A DNA stretch of 64,000 nt. Origin: Chloroflexota bacterium (lineage in GTDB: Bacteria; Chloroflexota; Dehalococcoidia; Bin125). Position 1 is the first letter of the stretch. Each line of letters starts with the position of its first letter. Where the stretch lies: assembly GCA_028875225.1 (NCBI GenBank), contig JAPPFB010000005.1, forward strand, positions 1 through 64,000. Reading direction: 5' to 3'. The position numbers were made by a program, and so were the translations under genes. A model generated the notes under the pieces. It ran no database searches, was not told the DNA's origin, and was given only the letters and a program-made list of their open reading frames with translations. Below, in pieces: positions 61,251 to 64,000 of the stretch.

Positions 61251-61877
61251 CTATCCGCGTATTCGACGCCGCAGAGCGCCGCCAATTCCGCCACGGGCCG
61301 CTTCCAGCTCCGACTCTAACTGCTCAACCTGCTTCTGCAGACGCTCATTCTCCCGGCTCAGCCGATTGCGCTCCTGACGAAACTCCTCGTGTCGAGCGTC
61401 AAGCGTCGCCTCCAGCTCCGAAGCCTGGCGCTCCGCCTCCGCCTGGGCAGCCGAAGCAGCAGCCAGCGATGACGACGCCTCCTTGGCCGCCTGCTCGTAG
61501 AACGTGGACTTCTCCGTCAGCGCCTGCTGCTCGTTGCGCAGCCGATCCCGCTCCTGCTCCGCCGTTTCGGCTCGCGTCCGCAGTTGGGCGATCTGCGCGG
61601 CTGCAGTCTCGGCGGACGTCGCCGCCGATTCAGCCGTCTGGCGCAGCGATTCCAGTTCGGATCTGGCGTCGCGTAACTCGTGGCGCAGCGGGTCGATCTC
61701 TTCGCCGGACTTAGCCAGTCGCTCGGCCAGCCGATCGAGATGAGCACGCAGATCCCGTGACTGCTTTTCCGCGCGTTTGGCGCGATCCTCCAGCGAGTTG
61801 GCCCGTTCGACCGCGGCCTTGCGGCCCGCCTCGGCACGCTCCGCTCGGGCGCGTTCCACTCGAAGCTGGTCGGCCAT
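61251..61877 (-). CDS. Coiled-coil protein
   Basis: A 208-aa protein that is almost entirely a heptad-patterned, Ala/Arg/Glu-rich coiled coil, ending in a short basic tail (GALRRRIRG). No enzyme motif or membrane segment is visible. It lies between metH and the isocitrate-dehydrogenase-like gene on the same strand, 8 bp after the latter, so it is probably co-transcribed. Function unknown. Confidence 0.75.
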   Translation of the reverse strand: MADQLRVERARAERAEAGRKAAVERANSLEDRAKRAEKQSRDLRAHLDRLAERLAKSGEEIDPLRHELRDARSELESLRQTAESAATSAETAAAQIAQLRTRAETAEQERDRLRNEQQALTEKSTFYEQAAKEASSSLAAASAAQAEAERQASELEATLDARHEEFRQERNRLSRENERLQKQVEQLESELEAARGGIGGALRRRIRG

Positions 61878-61885
61878 TGCTTGAC

Positions 61886-63100
61886 CTATGACCCCGCGCG
61901 GACAGCCTCGATGGCCGTCGTCCAGCGATCGTCCAGGGTGGAATCGTTGACCGTCGCCAGGACGTAATCACCGAATGCCGCCGTGGTGGCGCCGGTGTCT
62001 CGGCCGGTCATGACGAGCTCTTTCTCGTACTGGCCGCAGAGATCCATTGCCTTGTCCAGCTTGCCGCCGAGCTCCGGGAAGCCAATGTGAGAGAGCATCA
62101 TCGCCCCTGCGCGCAGCATCGAAGAGGGGTCGGCGTAGATGTCGCGGCCCTCGCGCACCATCCGCGGCGCCGAGCCGTGGATCGCTTCGAACATCGCCGT
62201 CTTGGTGCCGATGTTGCCCGCGCCCGCCGTGCCGACGCCGCCCTGGAACTCGGCCGCCTCGTCGGTCAGGATGTCGCCGTACAGGTTGGGCAGAGCGAAG
62301 ACCTGGAAGTTGGTCCGACGCTTGGGGTCGACCAGCTTCGCCGTCATGATGTCGATGTACCAGCCCTCCCACTCGATCCCTTCGTAGTCCTCCGCCACTT
62401 TGCGCGCTGCGTCGAGGAACGCGCCGTCGGTCGTCTTGACGACGTTCGCCTTGGTCACAATCGTGACCGAGTCCTTGCCGTTGGTCTTGGCATATTCGAA
62501 GGCGGCGCGGATGATTCGCTCGGAGCCCGGGTTAGAGAGAATCTTGAAGTCGATGTTCAGGTCGCCCAGCGAGAATCCCTCTGAACCCACGGCGTAGAGG
62601 TCCTCCGTGTTCTCACGGAAGAATGTCCAGTCGATCCCCTCGGCCGGCACTCGCACCGGCCTGACGTTGGCGTAGAGGTCGAGCACCTTGCGCATCGCCA
62701 CATTCGCCGACTCGATGTTCGGCCAGCCGTCGCCCTGTTCCGGCGTGGTGGTCGGACCCTTGAGCGTGACGTCGCACTCGTGGATCTCCTTGAGCACGCC
62801 CTCGGGAATGGCCGCCATTTCTTCGGCGCGCCGCTCGATCGTGAGGCCATCGATGGTGCGGAAGCTGACCCGGCCTGATCCGACCTGATCTTCGAGCAGC
62901 GCTTCGAGCACGCGCTGCGACTCGTGGGCGATCGACGGGCCAATCCCGTCGCCGCCGAGCACACCAATCTCGATGTGGTCGAGCGCGGTGAAGTCGGTCG
63001 GCTCACCCTCTGCCTTGATTGCGTCCACCCGTGTCTGTTGAGCCTCAAGCAGTTCGCCAAACCGCTGTTTGGCCTGCTCGATGGATCCGATGTCGGGCAT
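61886..63100 (-). CDS. Isocitrate/isopropylmalate dehydrogenase-family protein (probable isocitrate dehydrogenase)
   Basis: A 404-aa beta-decarboxylating dehydrogenase: GGDGIGPSIAHESQRVL, FFRENTEDLYAVGSEG, and NLYGDILTDEAAEFQGGVG with the metal-binding Asp residues. FRENTEDLY matches the isocitrate branch more than isopropylmalate dehydrogenase, so it likely feeds the TCA cycle as sucCD do. ATG 63100 is chosen because GAGGAG lies 7 nt upstream, whereas ATG 63106 would leave one base. Confidence 0.85.
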   Translation of the reverse strand: MPDIGSIEQAKQRFGELLEAQQTRVDAIKAEGEPTDFTALDHIEIGVLGGDGIGPSIAHESQRVLEALLEDQVGSGRVSFRTIDGLTIERRAEEMAAIPEGVLKEIHECDVTLKGPTTTPEQGDGWPNIESANVAMRKVLDLYANVRPVRVPAEGIDWTFFRENTEDLYAVGSEGFSLGDLNIDFKILSNPGSERIIRAAFEYAKTNGKDSVTIVTKANVVKTTDGAFLDAARKVAEDYEGIEWEGWYIDIMTAKLVDPKRRTNFQVFALPNLYGDILTDEAAEFQGGVGTAGAGNIGTKTAMFEAIHGSAPRMVREGRDIYADPSSMLRAGAMMLSHIGFPELGGKLDKAMDLCGQYEKELVMTGRDTGATTAAFGDYVLATVNDSTLDDRWTTAIEAVRAGS

Positions 63101-63194
63101 GTTCATTCTCCTCGCCGAAGCTTCTGCGTCGCGCTACCGTCGGCAGTGTACCTGCTGCGCAGATCGGGGTTGGCCCGGTTCGGACGGGGACAGA

Positions 63195-64000
63195 TTACGT
63201 CGCGAGACCCAGCTCGCGCAGAAACGCGTCCGCGTTCGGTTCCCGACCGAGAAAGCGATGGATGAGCTGGTCCGCATCCGCTGTGCCGCCCGGCTCGAGG
63301 ATGTGCCGCCGATACTCCGCGCCCACACTCGACACCGAAGCTCCCGGCGCTTCGAAGCGGGTAAACATGTCGTCGCCGAAGACCCTCGACCAGAGATATC
63401 CGTAGTAGCCCGCGTCGTATCCGAAGAGGTGTCCGAATCCGGCCTGGAAGTGCGTGTCCTCGGGAAACGGGAACCCGGTAATCGGGTGCAGCTCGCGGGC
63501 AATCTCGTCGGTGCTGCGTCCCGACTCTGTGTGATAGGCAAGATCGAGCCGAGAGAAGTAGACCTGCCGCAGCGTCGCAATCGCCGAAGACGTGTGCCTG
63601 GCCTCGATCATCCGGTTGATCAGCGACTTCGGCAGCGGATCGCCGCTCTCGTAGTGACGGCTGAAGCTGCTCAGCATGTTCGGCTGCCAGCACCAGTGTT
63701 CCAGCATCTGCGAGGGCGCCTCGACAAAGTCGCGTTCCACCCGTGTACCGCTGAATCGCGTGTATCGCGAGTTGGTCAGCGTCTGGTGCAAGATGTGACC
63801 GAACTCGTGGAACAGCGTCACCACCTCCGTATGCCGAAGCAACGAGGGCGATGATTCCGTCGGTTTGGTGAAGTTAGCTACGATTGCCGAGATCGGCCGC
63901 TGATAGCCGTCATCGCCGAGCCGTCGTCCGCCGCGCAGCGTGAACGCCGCCGCGTGTCCGAACTTACCCGGCCGCGGGTAGAGGTCCATGTAGAACCGCG
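63195..64000 (-). CDS. M3-family oligopeptidase, C-terminal part (continues past window)
   Basis: About 268 residues of a zinc metallopeptidase. HEFGHILHQ is the HExxH zinc site, and the downstream Glu-containing helix FVEAPSQMLEHW supplies the third ligand, as in thimet oligopeptidase and oligopeptidase A. GYDAGYYGYLWSRVF and FRxxxLxxGGxxD-like HILEPGGTADAD are family features. The 5' end lies beyond position 64000. Confidence 0.9.
   Translation of the reverse strand, partial: RFYMDLYPRPGKFGHAAAFTLRGGRRLGDDGYQRPISAIVANFTKPTESSPSLLRHTEVVTLFHEFGHILHQTLTNSRYTRFSGTRVERDFVEAPSQMLEHWCWQPNMLSSFSRHYESGDPLPKSLINRMIEARHTSSAIATLRQVYFSRLDLAYHTESGRSTDEIARELHPITGFPFPEDTHFQAGFGHLFGYDAGYYGYLWSRVFGDDMFTRFEAPGASVSSVGAEYRRHILEPGGTADADQLIHRFLGREPNADAFLRELGLAT

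Noticed and set aside
1-64000. CRISPR array, rRNA genes, IS element or prophage
   Set aside because: No regularly spaced direct repeats of 25-40 bp, no rRNA-like sequence, and no transposase, integrase or phage structural gene found.

Overview
The window is GC-rich bacterial chromosome, densely packed on both strands with short intergenic gaps and frequent GTG/TTG starts. Base composition, the very short EF-Ts (164 aa), and a mix of core genes with many CoA-transferase, acyl-CoA dehydrogenase, SDR, P450 and molybdenum hydroxylase genes suggest an aerobic member of the Chloroflexota, perhaps near the SAR202/Dehalococcoidia lineage. This taxonomic placement is inference from gene content only. 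The first ~210 bases are poly-C junk typical of a contig end.

Layout. 0.3-6.8 kb: a glycine/sarcosine/betaine-reductase B-like gene split by an in-frame TGA that is best read as selenocysteine, a Tat-exported lipoprotein hydrolase, sucC-sucD, a small membrane protein and a membrane-anchored hydrolase. 6.8-13.6 kb: tRNA-Ser(GCT), miaB, an NrtR-like regulator, a fused MNT-HEPN protein, and nadA-nadB-nadC behind a promoter with a 19-bp palindromic operator. 13.6-22.2 kb: dtd, a zinc-ribbon protein, then the core run rpsB-tsf-pyrH-frr-uppS-cdsA-dxr-rseP (translation, UMP, undecaprenyl/phospholipid and isoprenoid synthesis, membrane proteolysis). 22.2-33.6 kb: catabolic accessory genes (amidohydrolase, SDR, P450, CocE-like hydrolase, crotonase, acyl-CoA dehydrogenase, GIY-YIG protein, two overlapping class III CoA-transferases, a HIBADH-type dehydrogenase). 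33.7-39.8 kb: a CcdA-like protein whose first helix appears at the C-terminus, a KefB-type antiporter, an alpha/beta hydrolase, and a pair of ferritin-like proteins of which only one keeps the di-iron ligands. 40-44.4 kb: a four-gene copper operon ending in a CopC-CopD-YtkA-cytochrome c fusion. 44.5-52.4 kb: small monooxygenase, tandem SDR paralogues, GNAT, two MazEF-like modules, luciferase-like oxidoreductase, inositol-phosphatase-like enzyme, FIST protein and a MoaD/ThiS-like protein. 52.4-64 kb: a three-subunit molybdenum hydroxylase, nhaA, metH, a coiled-coil protein, an isocitrate-dehydrogenase-like gene and the 3' part of an M3 peptidase running off the window.

Several families of palindromic repeats are scattered between genes: a ~90-100 bp inverted-repeat element (three copies), a two-hairpin G-tail element (four copies in two sequence classes, with compensatory base changes), and 10-bp-phased CCGAAC arrays located between the two subunit genes of two different enzymes.

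The observations most worth follow-up are the selenocysteine gene, the catalytic/degenerate di-iron pair, the permuted CcdA, the phased CCGAAC arrays, and the NrtR-nadABC circuit.
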